A DNA stretch of 64,000 nucleotides from Pedobacter polaris (GCF_005116505.1 NZ_SWBR01000001.1:1302001-1366000), one strand, 5' to 3'. Positions 33,970-43,597 are shown, counted from the stretch's first letter. Program-made: numbers and translations. Notes: a model not told the origin generated them from the sequence alone.

Positions 33970-34383
33970 CTACTTCGCAGTCTTACTTTTTAAAGCTCGA
34001 AGTTCTGCTTTAAGTGCATCAATTTGTTGTTGTTGCTCCTTAATGCTGCCAACTAACATTGGAATTAGCATTTCATAATCAACTTTTTGAACTACAACTG
34101 TTCTATTATTGTTTTTGCCTTCGTTATAATTTAATTGCTGATTTACGACTAACTGAGGATTGATTTTCGTCAGTTGTTCAATATTAAATCCACTTTGGGA
34201 AGGCTTTAGATTTAGCTTTTGCAACCAATCCTTATCATAGGTAAAACTGATAGGATCTAGTTTTACAATGGTGGATAGAGAATTAGTAATTGGAGTAATG
34301 TTAGCTTGTTTTACGGTTTGAGCATTGGTCTGCGCTACAAAACCCATCATAGCAATAGCTATAAGTGAAATTGTTCGTTTCAT
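33970..34383 (-). CDS. Secreted tail-fibre/S74-like C-terminal domain protein
   Basis: A 137-residue protein with a signal peptide (about residues 1-21, ending TNAQ). The region DPISFTYDKDWLQKLNLKPS onward, then QLTKINPQLVV and a Gln-rich coiled coil (KEQQQQIDALKAELRALKS), resembles the end of intramolecular chaperone (peptidase S74) domains of phage-tail-fibre-like proteins in Bacteroidota. It is much shorter than full S74 proteins, so only the C-terminal part is present. Function unknown; probably a surface or periplasmic protein. Confidence 0.65.
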   Translation of the reverse strand: MKRTISLIAIAMMGFVAQTNAQTVKQANITPITNSLSTIVKLDPISFTYDKDWLQKLNLKPSQSGFNIEQLTKINPQLVVNQQLNYNEGKNNNRTVVVQKVDYEMLIPMLVGSIKEQQQQIDALKAELRALKSKTAK

Positions 34384-34436
34384 ATTAAATTATAAATAAA
34401 AATTTGGATGTATTAAATGTATTTGGCTATAGGGTA

Positions 34437-34745
34437 TTAAACCAAATTTGGTGGTGGGGTATTCGGAATTAAATGAAAGTCAGGCAATTGCTCATTACTG
34501 TGATGAAACGCTTGGCTACGCTCTGAAGACATTAATATATTCAATAGTAGATTATCTTGAAGATAAAAGCTATTCAACTCCATTAGAGATTTCTCACCTG
34601 TTTTGGCATCTTCTTCATTCACGTTGCTCTCACTTACTGTTGTAGCAACTTGATATTGAGCTAATAGAACATAGCTGCTAAACCCAAAACACATCACAGT
34701 AGTTAGGATTACAAATAAGATATGTCTTAAAGCAGTTCTGTTCAT
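34437..34745 (-). CDS. Small protein with N-terminal membrane segment, unknown
   Basis: A 102-residue reading frame with a hydrophobic N-terminus (ILFVILTTVMCFGFSSYVLL, about residues 9-29). The rest is polar, ending in a Pro-rich tail. No family recognised. It lies 53 bp upstream of the S74-like gene on the same strand, and its start is 55 bp beyond a bidirectional terminator. Plausible but not certain as a gene. Confidence 0.5.
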   Translation of the reverse strand: MNRTALRHILFVILTTVMCFGFSSYVLLAQYQVATTVSESNVNEEDAKTGEKSLMELNSFYLQDNLLLNILMSSERSQAFHHSNEQLPDFHLIPNTPPPNLV

Positions 34746-34800
34746 TGTTGCAAAAATAACATTGTTGCACTAAGCTAATGCCATAAAAATGCAATTAACA

Positions 34801-34831
34801 AAAAAAGCCATGCAAACTGCATAGCTTTTTT
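34801..34831 (-). terminator. Intrinsic terminator of the Bax-inhibitor-like gene
   Basis: A 14-bp stem with one mismatch (34801-34814 with 34818-34831), A-run on one side and T-run on the other. It lies just downstream of the minus-strand gene at 34849-35607 and can work in both directions. Confidence 0.75.
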
Positions 34832-34848
34832 TAAAGATTTATCTTTTT

Positions 34849-35607
34849 CTATTTCCTGCTTCCGAAAATTCTTAGCAAGAAAAGGAAAAGATTTAAAAAA
34901 TCTAAGTATAATGTCAAAGCGCCAACGATAGCCATTTTTTTGCTTTCAACTTCAAGAACCTGATCTCCTCTCGCTTCAATCCCTAGTCCAATTCGTTTGA
35001 TTTTTTGAACATCATAAGCTGTCAAAGCTGTAAAAAGGGCAACACCCGCAAAGCTGATGATGTAATCTAAAGTACCGCTGCCAAGAAACATATTTACTAT
35101 ACTTGCAATGATTATTCCTACCAAGCCTACCATTAGGATTGGGCCAAATTTAGTTAGGTCAACGCTTGTGGTATAGCCTAAAAAAGCCATGATACCAAAA
35201 ATTCCAGCTGCTGAAGCAAAGCATCCAACTATAGACCCTGAAGTATAACTTAGCATAATAAAGCTTAAGCTAATTCCAGTTAATACAGAATATAGAATAA
35301 ATATGCCCAGTAAAGCAGGATAAGAAAGCTTGCTTAGGGCAAAACTCATGGTTAAAACTAAACCTAGAGGTGCAAACATTACTATGTAACCAGGTATTTT
35401 CATGCCAATAATGTTGCCGGTAATCGGGTCAATATTAGCGAGATACGACATCAATCCATCATTAACGCCAAATAAATAAGCGGCTAAAGTAGAAAGCCCA
35501 AGAGCGACGAACATAAAAAGAAACACATTTGCAAAGAATTTCTTAGATATAGAGCCTTCTTGTACAAAGACGCTATCTTGTTGATATTGATAATTTTGTT
35601 CTTCCAT
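34849..35607 (-). CDS. Bax inhibitor-1/YccA-family membrane protein
   Basis: A 252-residue inner-membrane protein with seven predicted helices. The BI-1 pattern includes FMFVALGLSTLAAYLFG, the central AAGIFGIMAFLGYTT and the C-terminal ALTAYDVQKIK followed by a long hydrophobic helix LYLDFLNLFLFLLRIFG. BI-1 proteins are calcium/pH-sensitive leak channels or stress modulators; the bacterial role is poorly defined. Confidence 0.92.
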   Translation of the reverse strand: MEEQNYQYQQDSVFVQEGSISKKFFANVFLFMFVALGLSTLAAYLFGVNDGLMSYLANIDPITGNIIGMKIPGYIVMFAPLGLVLTMSFALSKLSYPALLGIFILYSVLTGISLSFIMLSYTSGSIVGCFASAAGIFGIMAFLGYTTSVDLTKFGPILMVGLVGIIIASIVNMFLGSGTLDYIISFAGVALFTALTAYDVQKIKRIGLGIEARGDQVLEVESKKMAIVGALTLYLDFLNLFLFLLRIFGSRK

Positions 35608-35642
35608 TATAAATTAATATTGGTTATGTTAAAAATACTATT

Positions 35643-36209
35643 TTAGTTCAATCTTTTTGTCAGCAGTTCTTCAACTTTTTTAAAGAACTGACGTGGTTTT
35701 AGCTTGCGCCAATATAAATCGTCCAATTCACCGCCAAAGTTGATGTAATAATCTATGCTATGATCACGAAACTCTTGGATAACATGTTGGTTAAAATTAA
35801 TTCCAGCTATCCAACCATCTTCAACATCTTGAAACCATTCTTCATAGTAGCTATCATCAGAAGCATGAAAGTTTAAAACGTTTTCTCCTATTAAGATAAA
35901 TTTATTGATGCCCTCAGCCACCATTAATTCTATAATTTCTCTTTTAAGCATCATCACATCATTATTGATGGTATCATTCCATTCACCCATTAGCTCAATA
36001 ATGGCATATTCCTTATCATAATCCACAAACAAAACCTTAATGTAAAGCGTGTTTGAGCCAAAAGCATCCCACTGTGGGTGAATTAAAAAATTATAGAGCT
36101 GTTTATCGTAGTAAAACTCGGAGTACTCGGTATTAAAAAAGGGCGAACGCTCATCTTCTGCAGCAATGTAATCATCTCTCCATAGATAAAAAGGTTCAAT
36201 TTCGTGCAT
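35643..36209 (-). CDS. Conserved acidic protein of unknown function
   Basis: A 188-residue soluble protein, Asp/Glu/Tyr-rich, without signal peptide or membrane segment. Segments such as HPQWDAFGSNTLYIKVLF and INFGGELDDLYWRKLKP look structured, but I know no family. The gene precedes the Bax-inhibitor gene by 35 bp on the same strand and may share its transcript. Confidence 0.7.
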   Translation of the reverse strand: MHEIEPFYLWRDDYIAAEDERSPFFNTEYSEFYYDKQLYNFLIHPQWDAFGSNTLYIKVLFVDYDKEYAIIELMGEWNDTINNDVMMLKREIIELMVAEGINKFILIGENVLNFHASDDSYYEEWFQDVEDGWIAGINFNQHVIQEFRDHSIDYYINFGGELDDLYWRKLKPRQFFKKVEELLTKRLN

Positions 36210-36212
36210 GGT

Positions 36213-36336
36213 AAAGGTTGCAGGTTATGGGTTAAAGGTTACGGGGCTAGATGTTAAAGTGATGATTAAGCTATGTTTAGAAATGAAATAGGTAAAGCTA
36301 TTTGACTTGTAACCCACAACTCGTAACTCACAACTT
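36213..36336. repeat. Interspersed inverted repeat downstream of murQ
   Basis: AGGTTGCAGGTTATGGGTTA (left) and TAACCCACAACTCGTAACTC (right) form the outer arms around about 60 bp of unrelated sequence. Third copy of the family seen at 21823 and 32345. Confidence 0.6.
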
Positions 36337-37143
36337 ACTTGCTTCAACTGCTTTACGCACACTTCCATATTTATTCAGTAAATCTGCAGCTTGCTCATGG
36401 TCAATGTTTAATTCATCCATTACCATTTGCGTACCACGATCTACTAGTTTGTGATTAGTTAACTGCATATCAACCATTTTATTGCCTTTAACTCTCCCTA
36501 ATCTAATCATTACAGTTGTGCTCAACATATTTAAAACAAGCTTTTGCGCAGTTCCAGATTTCATTCTAGTAGAACCAGTTAAAAACTCTGGGCCTACCAC
36601 AACCTCAACAGGAAAATCAGATTCTGCAACAATAGGACCGCCTTCATTGCAGATGATGCAACCAGTTAAGATCCCGTGTTTACGGGCTGTATTTAATCCG
36701 CCTATTACATAAGGAGTAGTACCAGATGCAGCCAATCCAATTAAAGAATCGTTTTCATTGATGTTATATTCTTGTAGGTCTACCCAAGCTTGGGTTTCAT
36801 TATCTTCTGCAAATTCAACAGCTCTCCTAATGGCGGTGTCGCCACCAGCAATAATGCCTACAACTTTATCAAATGGTACTCCAAATGTAGGAGGGCATTC
36901 AGATGCATCAACTACACCTAATCTCCCACTCGTGCCAGCACCAATATAAAATAGCCTTCCGCCATTCTTCATTCTTTCGGCAACTGCCGATGCTAATTTT
37001 TCTATTTGAGGTAAAGCTTTTTCTACAGCAAGTGGAACAAGTTTGTCTTCGTTATTTATGCCTGTCAAAATTTCTAAGACGGACATTTTATCAATGTCAT
37101 TATATTTAGATTCTTGCTCGGTAATTCTGTTCATGGAAGTCAT
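36328..37143 (-). CDS. murQ: N-acetylmuramic acid 6-phosphate etherase
   Basis: A 271-residue SIS-domain enzyme that cleaves the D-lactyl ether of MurNAc-6-P during peptidoglycan recycling. Motifs are FYIGAGTSGRLGVVDASECP, the SIS loop GLAASGTTPYV and STRMKSGTAQKLVLNM. It is shorter than the E. coli enzyme, as usual in Bacteroidota. Start at Met1 or Met4. Confidence 0.94.
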   Translation of the reverse strand: MTSMNRITEQESKYNDIDKMSVLEILTGINNEDKLVPLAVEKALPQIEKLASAVAERMKNGGRLFYIGAGTSGRLGVVDASECPPTFGVPFDKVVGIIAGGDTAIRRAVEFAEDNETQAWVDLQEYNINENDSLIGLAASGTTPYVIGGLNTARKHGILTGCIICNEGGPIVAESDFPVEVVVGPEFLTGSTRMKSGTAQKLVLNMLSTTVMIRLGRVKGNKMVDMQLTNHKLVDRGTQMVMDELNIDHEQAADLLNKYGSVRKAVEASKL

Positions 37144-37315
37144 TTGTGTTAAAGTTCGTTAATTTTTCAATTAACAAGAAATATTTAGTCTAAATCAATG
37201 CAATTTTAGAGAGAAGATTACGCCCTTGCAAATATTTAGTCTAAAATAATTCTAAAAAATAAAAATTGTTTAAATATTCACGTATCAGAGTGAGTTTTTA
37301 GAGACATCTTTATAA

Positions 37316-37435
37316 CCCTTCGACTAGCTCAGGGTGACAAGTTTATCTCCTTATAATACCTCATATTAAATGTCAGTCTGAGCTTGTCGAAGACTCAAAA
37401 GCGCCCCTCGTCAAGCTCAGGGTAACTATTGATGA
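37316..37435. repeat. REP-type repeats (CCCTTCGACTAGCTCAGGGTGACA family)
   Basis: A forward unit at 37316-37339, an inverted unit TGTCAGTCTGAGCTTGTCGA at 37371-37390, and a second forward unit at 37413-37435. The inverted and forward units can pair into a long hairpin. They occupy the centre of the 460-bp murQ-ctp gap; the rest is AT-rich with no gene. Confidence 0.7.
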
Positions 37436-37586
37436 TGGTTAATTTGAAAGAGAATTCAAAAACTAAAAAGCTACACCGTTGTTGCTTAATTAAAGTCCTA
37501 GTATTCATTGGTTTTAGGGGAATGAAGTATCAATAAATTTATACGAAAATAACGCCTATTGATTAGGTAAAATCATGCTGGTTTCA

Positions 37587-37594
37587 TAACTTTG
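37587..37594 (+). promoter_or_regulatory. Promoter -7 element for the S41 protease gene
   Basis: TAACTTTG matches the Bacteroidota -7 consensus TAnnTTTG exactly and ends 11 bp before the ATG at 37606. A TTG at 37559-37561 is 25 bp upstream, longer than the ideal spacing. The message would have a very short leader. Confidence 0.5.
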
Positions 37595-37605
37595 CAACAT
37601 CCGTA

Positions 37606-39216
37606 ATGAAAAAAACTACACGTTTTAATATTCTTATTGCATTAACCTATTCTGTAACCTTAATAGGTGGTATGGTTTTGGGTTATAAATTTTTAAAAGA
37701 CCAAGGTTTTAAGATAGAACGTGATAACCGATATACCGCCGATAACAACGCTCAAAAAGTTGAAGATATTATCCATATCATTAACAAAAACTATGTAGAT
37801 GATATAAATGCAGATAGTTTACAACATTTGCCGATAGATAGTTTGCTCCATCAGTTAGACCCGCATAGCATGTATTTGCCTGCAACAAAAGCATTCGAAA
37901 TGACCGAAACTTTAGAAGGGAATTTTGAAGGGATTGGCGTAGAATATTACATCCTTAATGATACATTGCTAGTTACAAATGTTTTTAAAGATGGCCCAGC
38001 CTATTTAGCCGGTGTAAAGCAAGGCGATAAAATATTAAAAGTAGACACCACTTATATTAGTGGTAGATCTTTACCTCGATCTGCCATGATTGGGAAGATT
38101 AGAGGCAGAAAAGGCACTTCCGTTCAGCTTACTATATTACATCCTGGCGTTGCTTCAGCAAGTGTTCTAAAAATTAAAAGAGGTAAGGTTGAAGTGAGCA
38201 GTATTGACGCTTCTTATATGATAAATAATGAGACTGCGTATGTGCGTATCACTAAGTTTGGTGCTAATACAGACGAAGATTTTATCAATGCCATTAGGTC
38301 TCTCAAAGCCAGAGGGATGAAAAAACTGATCCTAGATCTACGTGACAATGGAGGAGGGTATGTTTCTGCTGCTACAGGTTTAGCCAATCAATTTTTACCA
38401 GAAAATAAGCTAATTGTTTATACCGAAGGGAAACATGAACCAAGAACAGATTATTTTACAACTGGAGGTGGTGAATTTGAGCAAGGTAAATTAGCGGTTT
38501 TGATCAATGAAAATTCAGCGTCAGCAAGTGAAATTTTTGCAGGGGCGATACAAGATTTAGACCGGGGCATTATTGTGGGTAGACGTTCATTTGGTAAGGG
38601 TTTAGTGCAAGAGCAATTTGCTTTTGATGACGGTTCTGCCTTAAACTTAACCATAGCAAGATATTACACGCCGCTTGGCAGAAGTATCCAAAAGTCTTAT
38701 AAAAGAGGCTATGCAGCTTACCACCATGAAATAGAAGATCGTTTAGCAGAGGGAGAATTAACTGCTGGTAATGTTAAAACAAAGGATAGTTTACAAAAAA
38801 CTGTTGCTTATGTTACTGAGAGTGGAAAAAGAGTATATGCTGGGGGAGGAATTCAGCCAGATGTTTATGTAAAATTAGATACAACTGGATATAACAAATT
38901 CTATATCACTTTGGCTAATAAAAAAGTATTGGTTGATTTTGTATTTGATGTGCTTTCTGAGCGATATACTCCCAGCTATCTTGCTCAAAATTTAAGTGGG
39001 TTTACCATTAATGATGCAGACTACAAAGATTTATTGAAATATATTCAGTCTAAAAATATTGTAATAGACTATAAACAATTAATAGCTGCACGACCAATTA
39101 TTTATAACGATTTAAAAGTGATGTTGTGTAAATACCATTTAGGAGACACTGGTTATTATAAAGCGCATAACCTAACCGATAACGTGGTAAAACAGGCAAT
39201 GGCTAGTTTGCAGTAG
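37606..39216 (+). CDS. S41-family C-terminal processing peptidase
   Basis: A 536-residue periplasmic serine protease. An N-terminal membrane anchor (about residues 8-30) is followed by a PDZ domain (about 95-185) and the Ser/Lys catalytic domain: Ser306 in NENSASASE and Lys331 in RRSFGKGLVQ. Such CtpA/Prc-type enzymes trim or degrade envelope proteins from their C-termini. Stands alone, convergent with the GNAT gene at 39400. Confidence 0.93.
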   Translation: MKKTTRFNILIALTYSVTLIGGMVLGYKFLKDQGFKIERDNRYTADNNAQKVEDIIHIINKNYVDDINADSLQHLPIDSLLHQLDPHSMYLPATKAFEMTETLEGNFEGIGVEYYILNDTLLVTNVFKDGPAYLAGVKQGDKILKVDTTYISGRSLPRSAMIGKIRGRKGTSVQLTILHPGVASASVLKIKRGKVEVSSIDASYMINNETAYVRITKFGANTDEDFINAIRSLKARGMKKLILDLRDNGGGYVSAATGLANQFLPENKLIVYTEGKHEPRTDYFTTGGGEFEQGKLAVLINENSASASEIFAGAIQDLDRGIIVGRRSFGKGLVQEQFAFDDGSALNLTIARYYTPLGRSIQKSYKRGYAAYHHEIEDRLAEGELTAGNVKTKDSLQKTVAYVTESGKRVYAGGGIQPDVYVKLDTTGYNKFYITLANKKVLVDFVFDVLSERYTPSYLAQNLSGFTINDADYKDLLKYIQSKNIVIDYKQLIAARPIIYNDLKVMLCKYHLGDTGYYKAHNLTDNVVKQAMASLQ

Positions 39217-39311
39217 TTGGTCTCGTCATATCGACTGAGCGCAGCTACGAGATATCTCTTAGTTTGCCAATGACCATCTTTCGACCATAATACAATCCTC
39301 AAGAGGGTTAA

Positions 39312-39350
39312 AGATTTCTCAATCGCGAAAGGCTCATTTCGAAATGACGG
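39312..39350. repeat. Dispersed repeat, AGATTTCTCAATCGCGAAAG family
   Basis: AGATTTCTCAATCGCGAAAG followed by GCTCATTTCGAAATGACGG. A near-identical copy is at 40102-40141, and a diverged one at 33891-33959. It fills the convergent gap between the protease and the GNAT gene. Confidence 0.6.
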
Positions 39351-39399
39351 CGTAGAGAAGGTTAATCGTGGTTAACTAATGAGCGAATGAACCAATGAA

Positions 39400-39921
39400 C
39401 TACTTAGCCTCAATCTCAAACAAATTTAAACTAATGCCCTCATAGTGTTTTGGTAAACCGCTGTTTGGTGCTATTTTAATGCTGCCTACATGAGTAAATC
39501 CACAGCCAGTATAATAAGCCAAAAGCTTTTCATTATCTGCCCAAGTATCCATTCTTACATATTGAATGTTGTTTACCTTTGAATAGGCTATGGCCCAATC
39601 GATAATGATGTTTACAAAGCCATAACCTCTAAAATCTGGATGAGTAACAATACGATGAATATAAATAGCAGAATCCTGATCTCTTTCTTTCCAAATTTGT
39701 GGATCATTAAAGGTTACAGCAAATATAGAAGCTACTTTTCCATCCACTAATATTTTATACTGCCTATTTTCAGTAATCTCCTGTTTAACTAGATCTAAAC
39801 TAAAGCCTTGCCAATGTTTATTGAATACCTTTTTTTGGTGAGCAATGGCCATGTCGTAAAACTCAAATATGGTCTCAACATCTGCAGTGGTACTATTGAT
39901 AATTTCTAGAGATTCATTCAT
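39400..39921 (-). CDS. GNAT-family N-acetyltransferase
   Basis: A 173-residue GNAT protein. The acetyl-CoA-binding motif is IYHRIVTHPDFRGYGFVNII in form (IYIHRIVTHPDFRGYGF in the sequence), followed by MDTWADNEKLLAYYTGCGF, the usual GNAT end. The substrate is unknown. Single gene between repeat-rich gaps. Confidence 0.88.
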   Translation of the reverse strand: MNESLEIINSTTADVETIFEFYDMAIAHQKKVFNKHWQGFSLDLVKQEITENRQYKILVDGKVASIFAVTFNDPQIWKERDQDSAIYIHRIVTHPDFRGYGFVNIIIDWAIAYSKVNNIQYVRMDTWADNEKLLAYYTGCGFTHVGSIKIAPNSGLPKHYEGISLNLFEIEAK

Positions 39922-39973
39922 GATACAGCATGTTTGAAATGGTGAATTGTAATAAGCTATTATTTAAATTTAA

Positions 39974-40050
39974 TCGTCACCCTGAATTTATTTCAGGGTC
40001 TGATGTAAATAATAGCATGAAAGATGCTGAAATAAATTCAGCATGACGAA
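39974..40050. repeat. Palindromic repeat (CACCCTGAATTTATTTCAGG / CTGAAATAAATTCAGCATGA)
   Basis: Two small hairpins, CCTGAATTTATTTCAGG and GCTGAAATAAATTCAGC, flank about 25 bp, with TCGTCA / TGACGA ends. Together with the 40102-40141 repeat it accounts for most of the 310-bp gap between GNAT and der; no gene is seen there. Confidence 0.6.
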
Positions 40051-40101
40051 TTATTAAATTAAACGCCTTGTTTTATAGATTAAGCCATTAGCGCTTATGA
40101 A

Positions 40102-40141
40102 AGAGATTTCTCAATCGCGAAAGCTCATTTCGAAATGACGG
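40102..40141. repeat. Dispersed repeat, second copy of the 39312 element
   Basis: AGAGATTTCTCAATCGCGAA followed by AGCTCATTTCGAAATGACGG. It differs from the 39312 copy by one inserted base and flanking sequence. Confidence 0.6.
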
Positions 40142-40233
40142 TAAGGAGGAGTTAAGTCTTCGCTCTTTACTCCTTGCCTTGTTCTTTCTTCTTTAAGCTT
40201 TAGTCTTTCCGCTTTGAGCTTTAAGCTAATATC

Positions 40234-41535
40234 TTACTTCTGTCTAAAATAAATCTGTATTGGTACGCCAGAAAAATCAAAATGCTCACGTAACTTATTT
40301 TCAATAAAGCGTTTATACGGCTCTTTAATATATTGAGGCAGGTTACAGAAAAATGCAAACATTGGCGATGTGGCATTAATTTGAGTAATATATTTTACTT
40401 TAATGTATTTTCCTTTTAACGCAGGAGGAGGGTAAGCCTCGATAATTGGCAATAGCACATCATTTAATTTTGATGTAGGTATTTTCTTGCTGCGGTTTTT
40501 ATGAACTTCTAAAGCCGTTTCTATGGTTTTAAAAATACGTTGCTTGTTTAGTACCGAGATAAATACAATTGGCACATCTGTAAAAGGTTGCAATTTAGTA
40601 CGAATTTGATCTTCGAATTCTTTAATGGTTTTATTGTTTTTTTCAATTAAATCCCATTTGTTTACCAATATCACAATTCCCTTTTTGTTTTTCTCTGCCA
40701 AGTGGAAAATGTTTACATCTTGAGATTCTAAACCTTCCTCTGCATCGATCATCAGCATTACCACATCTGCTTCTTCTAAAGCCTTAATGGTACGCATAAC
40801 CGAGTAAAACTCTATGTTTTCTTTAACCTTGGTTTTTTTACGTAAACCAGCAGTATCAATAAACATAAATTCGTGACCGAACTGATTATAGTGAATATGA
40901 ATTGAATCGCGAGTGGTGCCTGCAATTGGTGTTACGATGTTACGTTCTTTACCAATTAAAGCATTAATTAATGAAGATTTACCAACATTTGGGCGTCCAA
41001 CAATCGTAATTTTAGGTAGTGCATTTTCTTCTTCAGGAATATCTTCAAAATGGGTAATTACTTCATCAAGCAATTCTCCAGTTCCAGAACCCGTCATAGA
41101 AGAAATGGTATAAATATCACCTAGGCCGAAACCATAAAATACGGTAGCATCGTTTTCAAGTTGGTGATTATCAACCTTGTTTACCACAACAAATACAGGT
41201 TTTTTACTGCGACGAAGTAATTGTGCAATCTCATCATCTAAATCAGTAATTCCAGTTGTTACATCAACCATAAATACCAGCACAGTTGCTTCCTCAATAG
41301 CAATTACTACTTGTTCGCGAATTGCAGCTTCAAAAACATCTTCAGAATTGGCAACATAACCACCAGTATCAATAACTGTAAATTGTTTATCAGTCCATTC
41401 GGCAGTACCATAATGTCTGTCTCTGGTTACACCGCTAAAATCATCAACAATAGCTTTGCGACTTTCTGTTAAGCGGTTAAAAAGGGTAGATTTGCCTACG
41501 TTTGGTCTTCCGACGATTGCGATAATGTTACTCAT
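40234..41535 (-). CDS. der: Ribosome biogenesis GTPase Der (EngA)
   Basis: A 433-residue protein with two tandem GTPase domains and a C-terminal KH-like domain. P-loops are [14 protein letters not shown] (about residue 8) and [14 protein letters not shown] (about 181), each with DTGG/DTAG and NKxD motifs. It acts in 50S assembly. The gene is adjacent to era on the same strand, 274 bp apart with repeats between. Confidence 0.97.
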   Translation of the reverse strand: MSNIIAIVGRPNVGKSTLFNRLTESRKAIVDDFSGVTRDRHYGTAEWTDKQFTVIDTGGYVANSEDVFEAAIREQVVIAIEEATVLVFMVDVTTGITDLDDEIAQLLRRSKKPVFVVVNKVDNHQLENDATVFYGFGLGDIYTISSMTGSGTGELLDEVITHFEDIPEEENALPKITIVGRPNVGKSSLINALIGKERNIVTPIAGTTRDSIHIHYNQFGHEFMFIDTAGLRKKTKVKENIEFYSVMRTIKALEEADVVMLMIDAEEGLESQDVNIFHLAEKNKKGIVILVNKWDLIEKNNKTIKEFEDQIRTKLQPFTDVPIVFISVLNKQRIFKTIETALEVHKNRSKKIPTSKLNDVLLPIIEAYPPPALKGKYIKVKYITQINATSPMFAFFCNLPQYIKEPYKRFIENKLREHFDFSGVPIQIYFRQK

Positions 41536-41542
41536 TTGTATT

Positions 41543-41808
41543 TACGATTGTAGATTTACGATTGTAGATTTTGTAATCACAAACGTAAAATAATATAAAA
41601 TTTTTATCAATAGCCATTGACTATCAACAATTAAACCTTTTTGAAAGGGAGTGCAAAGGTAAGGTAAATTATTGGAAGATTAAATTCTAATTCTTTTTGC
41701 CTTTAAGTTAGTGGTTGATGGCTAATAGTAAATGGCCTGTGAGTTAGCCCATAGTTTAAGCTATTAACTATGAACTATTGACCAATGAACCGATAAGCTA
41801 ATGAACTA
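41543..41808. repeat. Repeat-rich gap between era and der
   Basis: Begins with two tandem copies of TTACGATTGTAGA (about 41543-41568) and continues with ATTGACTATCAACAATT and TTAACTATGAACTATTGACC-like inverted segments. Similar TATTAACTAT material lies at 12431-12503 next to fabH. No gene is supported. Confidence 0.5.
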
Positions 41809-41809
41809 A

Positions 41810-42700
41810 CTAACTCTCGTATCCGAAATTCTTTAAATAATTCTTTTTGCTTCTCCAATCTGGGATCACTTTTACAAAGGTTTCTAGAAATACTTTGCTA
41901 TCTAAAAACTTTTCGATGTCTTTTCTAGCTTCCATGCCTACTTTTTTAAGCATAGCGCCACCAGTACCAATCAAAATATTTTTTTGCGAATCTCTTTCTA
42001 CAATAATTTCTGAAGTAATGCGCACCATTGGTCCACCTTTGCTTTGCTCTTCTTTAAAGGCAGTAACCACTACTTCTGTACTATATGGAATTTCTTTTTT
42101 GTAGTTATTGAAGATTTTTTCGCGAATGATCTCTGAAACGAAGAAACGCTGACTACGGTCTGTTAATTCTTCTTTATCATAATAAGCAGGATGTTCTGGG
42201 ATGTTTTCTAAAATCATCGGCAAAATACCTTCTAAGTTATATTGATGTAAGGCAGAGATAGCGAAGATGTGTTTAGGATTTAATTTTTCTTGCCAATAAG
42301 CAAATTTTTCATCTACCTGCTCTTGTGTAGCATTGTCAATTTTATTCAATAGCACAACCAATGGGATGGTAGTATTGATGATTTTTTCGAGCACATCGTT
42401 CTCATCATGTTTCTCATGGATGTCTGTAACGAACAAAATTAAATCTGCATCACTCAATGCGCCACTTACTGCAGACATCATCGAATCTTGCAGTCCGTAA
42501 AGCGGTTTGATGATGCCGGGAGTGTCAGAAAAAACAATTTGAAACTCATCTTCGTTCACAATTCCTAAAATACGGTGACGAGTTGTTTGCGCTTTTGGCG
42601 TAATGATAGAAAGTTTTTCGCCTACTAGGGCATTCATTAGGGTAGATTTACCCACATTAGGCTTACCAATTATGCTTACAAAACCTGCTTTATGCGACAT
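41810..42700 (-). CDS. era: GTPase Era
   Basis: A 296-residue GTPase for 30S maturation. The start at 42700 gives MSHKAGFVSIIGKPNVGKST; the longer frame to 42733 has no conserved extra residues. G-domain motifs are [22 protein letters not shown] and NKID; the C-terminal KH domain contains GTGGAMLKKVGMEARKDIEK, which binds the 16S rRNA end. Confidence 0.96.
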   Translation of the reverse strand: MSHKAGFVSIIGKPNVGKSTLMNALVGEKLSIITPKAQTTRHRILGIVNEDEFQIVFSDTPGIIKPLYGLQDSMMSAVSGALSDADLILFVTDIHEKHDENDVLEKIINTTIPLVVLLNKIDNATQEQVDEKFAYWQEKLNPKHIFAISALHQYNLEGILPMILENIPEHPAYYDKEELTDRSQRFFVSEIIREKIFNNYKKEIPYSTEVVVTAFKEEQSKGGPMVRITSEIIVERDSQKNILIGTGGAMLKKVGMEARKDIEKFLDSKVFLETFVKVIPDWRSKKNYLKNFGYES

Positions 42701-42722
42701 GGAAATATATTTTGAAATAAAT

Positions 42723-42754
42723 TTGTTCTGCAAAGAAACGAATTATATCTTTGC
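42723..42754 (+). promoter_or_regulatory. Bacteroidota promoter for the tRNA cluster
   Basis: TTTG at 42723-42726, a 20-bp spacer and TATCTTTG at 42747-42754 match the TTTG-N20-TAnnTTTG consensus perfectly. Transcription would start near 42761, about 53 nt before the first tRNA. The promoter overlaps the era upstream region. Confidence 0.7.
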
Positions 42755-42813
42755 ATTCCAATTCGGAGAAAGGGTAAACCTAGTTTTACCAATGATTTTA
42801 GAATTGTTTAGTG

Positions 42814-42889
<76 letters not shown>

Positions 42890-42971
42890 AATTGAATTAC
42901 GATTGAAGAATTAGGATTGACGATTTGATACAATAATCTTAATTCTAAAATCAACAACCGTCAATTTAAAT

Positions 42972-43043
42972 GGCCCGTTCGTCTAGGGGTGAGGACGCCA
43001 GATTTTCATTCTGGAAACAGGGGTTCGATTCCCCTACGGGCTA
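42972..43043 (+). tRNA. tRNA-Glu (TTC), first copy
   Basis: A 72-nt cloverleaf; acceptor GGCCCGT pairs with ACGGGCT. The anticodon stem CCAGA/TCTGG encloses TTTTCAT, anticodon TTC. CCA is not encoded. D-arm reads GTCTAGGGGTGAGGAC. Confidence 0.94.
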
Positions 43044-43143
43044 CAGAAAAACTGCATTGCCAAGAGCGGTTTTTTAATAAGTACCCAAAAAGAAGTGATG
43101 TGTGAGGGTTTATTACCCGAAGAATATAAACATCAAAAAATAG

Positions 43144-43216
<73 letters not shown>

Positions 43217-43294
43217 CCTAGTTAAGTTACGATTGAAGAATTACGATTGACGATACCAATCTAAAATCCGAAATCTAAAATTGTAAATTAATTT

Positions 43295-43366
43295 GGCCCG
43301 TTCGTCTACCGGTTAGGACGCCAGATTTTCATTCTGGAAATAGGGGTTCGATTCCCCTACGGGCTA
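43295..43366 (+). tRNA. tRNA-Glu (TTC), second copy
   Basis: Same anticodon arm and acceptor as the first tRNA-Glu but with a different D-loop (GTCTACCGGTTAGGAC) and one change before the T-arm. Together with the fMet gene it forms a tandemly repeated two-tRNA unit. Confidence 0.94.
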
Positions 43367-43369
43367 CTT

Positions 43370-43404
43370 AAGGAAAAGTTCTTTATTGAACTTTTCCTTT
43401 TTTT
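43370..43404 (+). terminator. Terminator of the tRNA cluster
   Basis: A 12-bp stem (43370-43381 with 43388-43399), loop of 6 nt, followed by a T-run. It starts 3 bp after the last tRNA-Glu. Confidence 0.85.
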
Positions 43405-43597
43405 ATGCCTTTAATTATCTGATTTTTAAAATGTTGAATAATTAATATAGCGATTTAAAGGAGTTCGATTCTTTCTGTCAATTTTTACCGTTTTTTCGAA
43501 AAACTTCTCGGCACATTATCAGCGTACATTTTAGAGTTCGATTATCTTCGGGCTATTTTTTGTCGTGCTGACTTACAATTATTCCTTATCTATCTCA

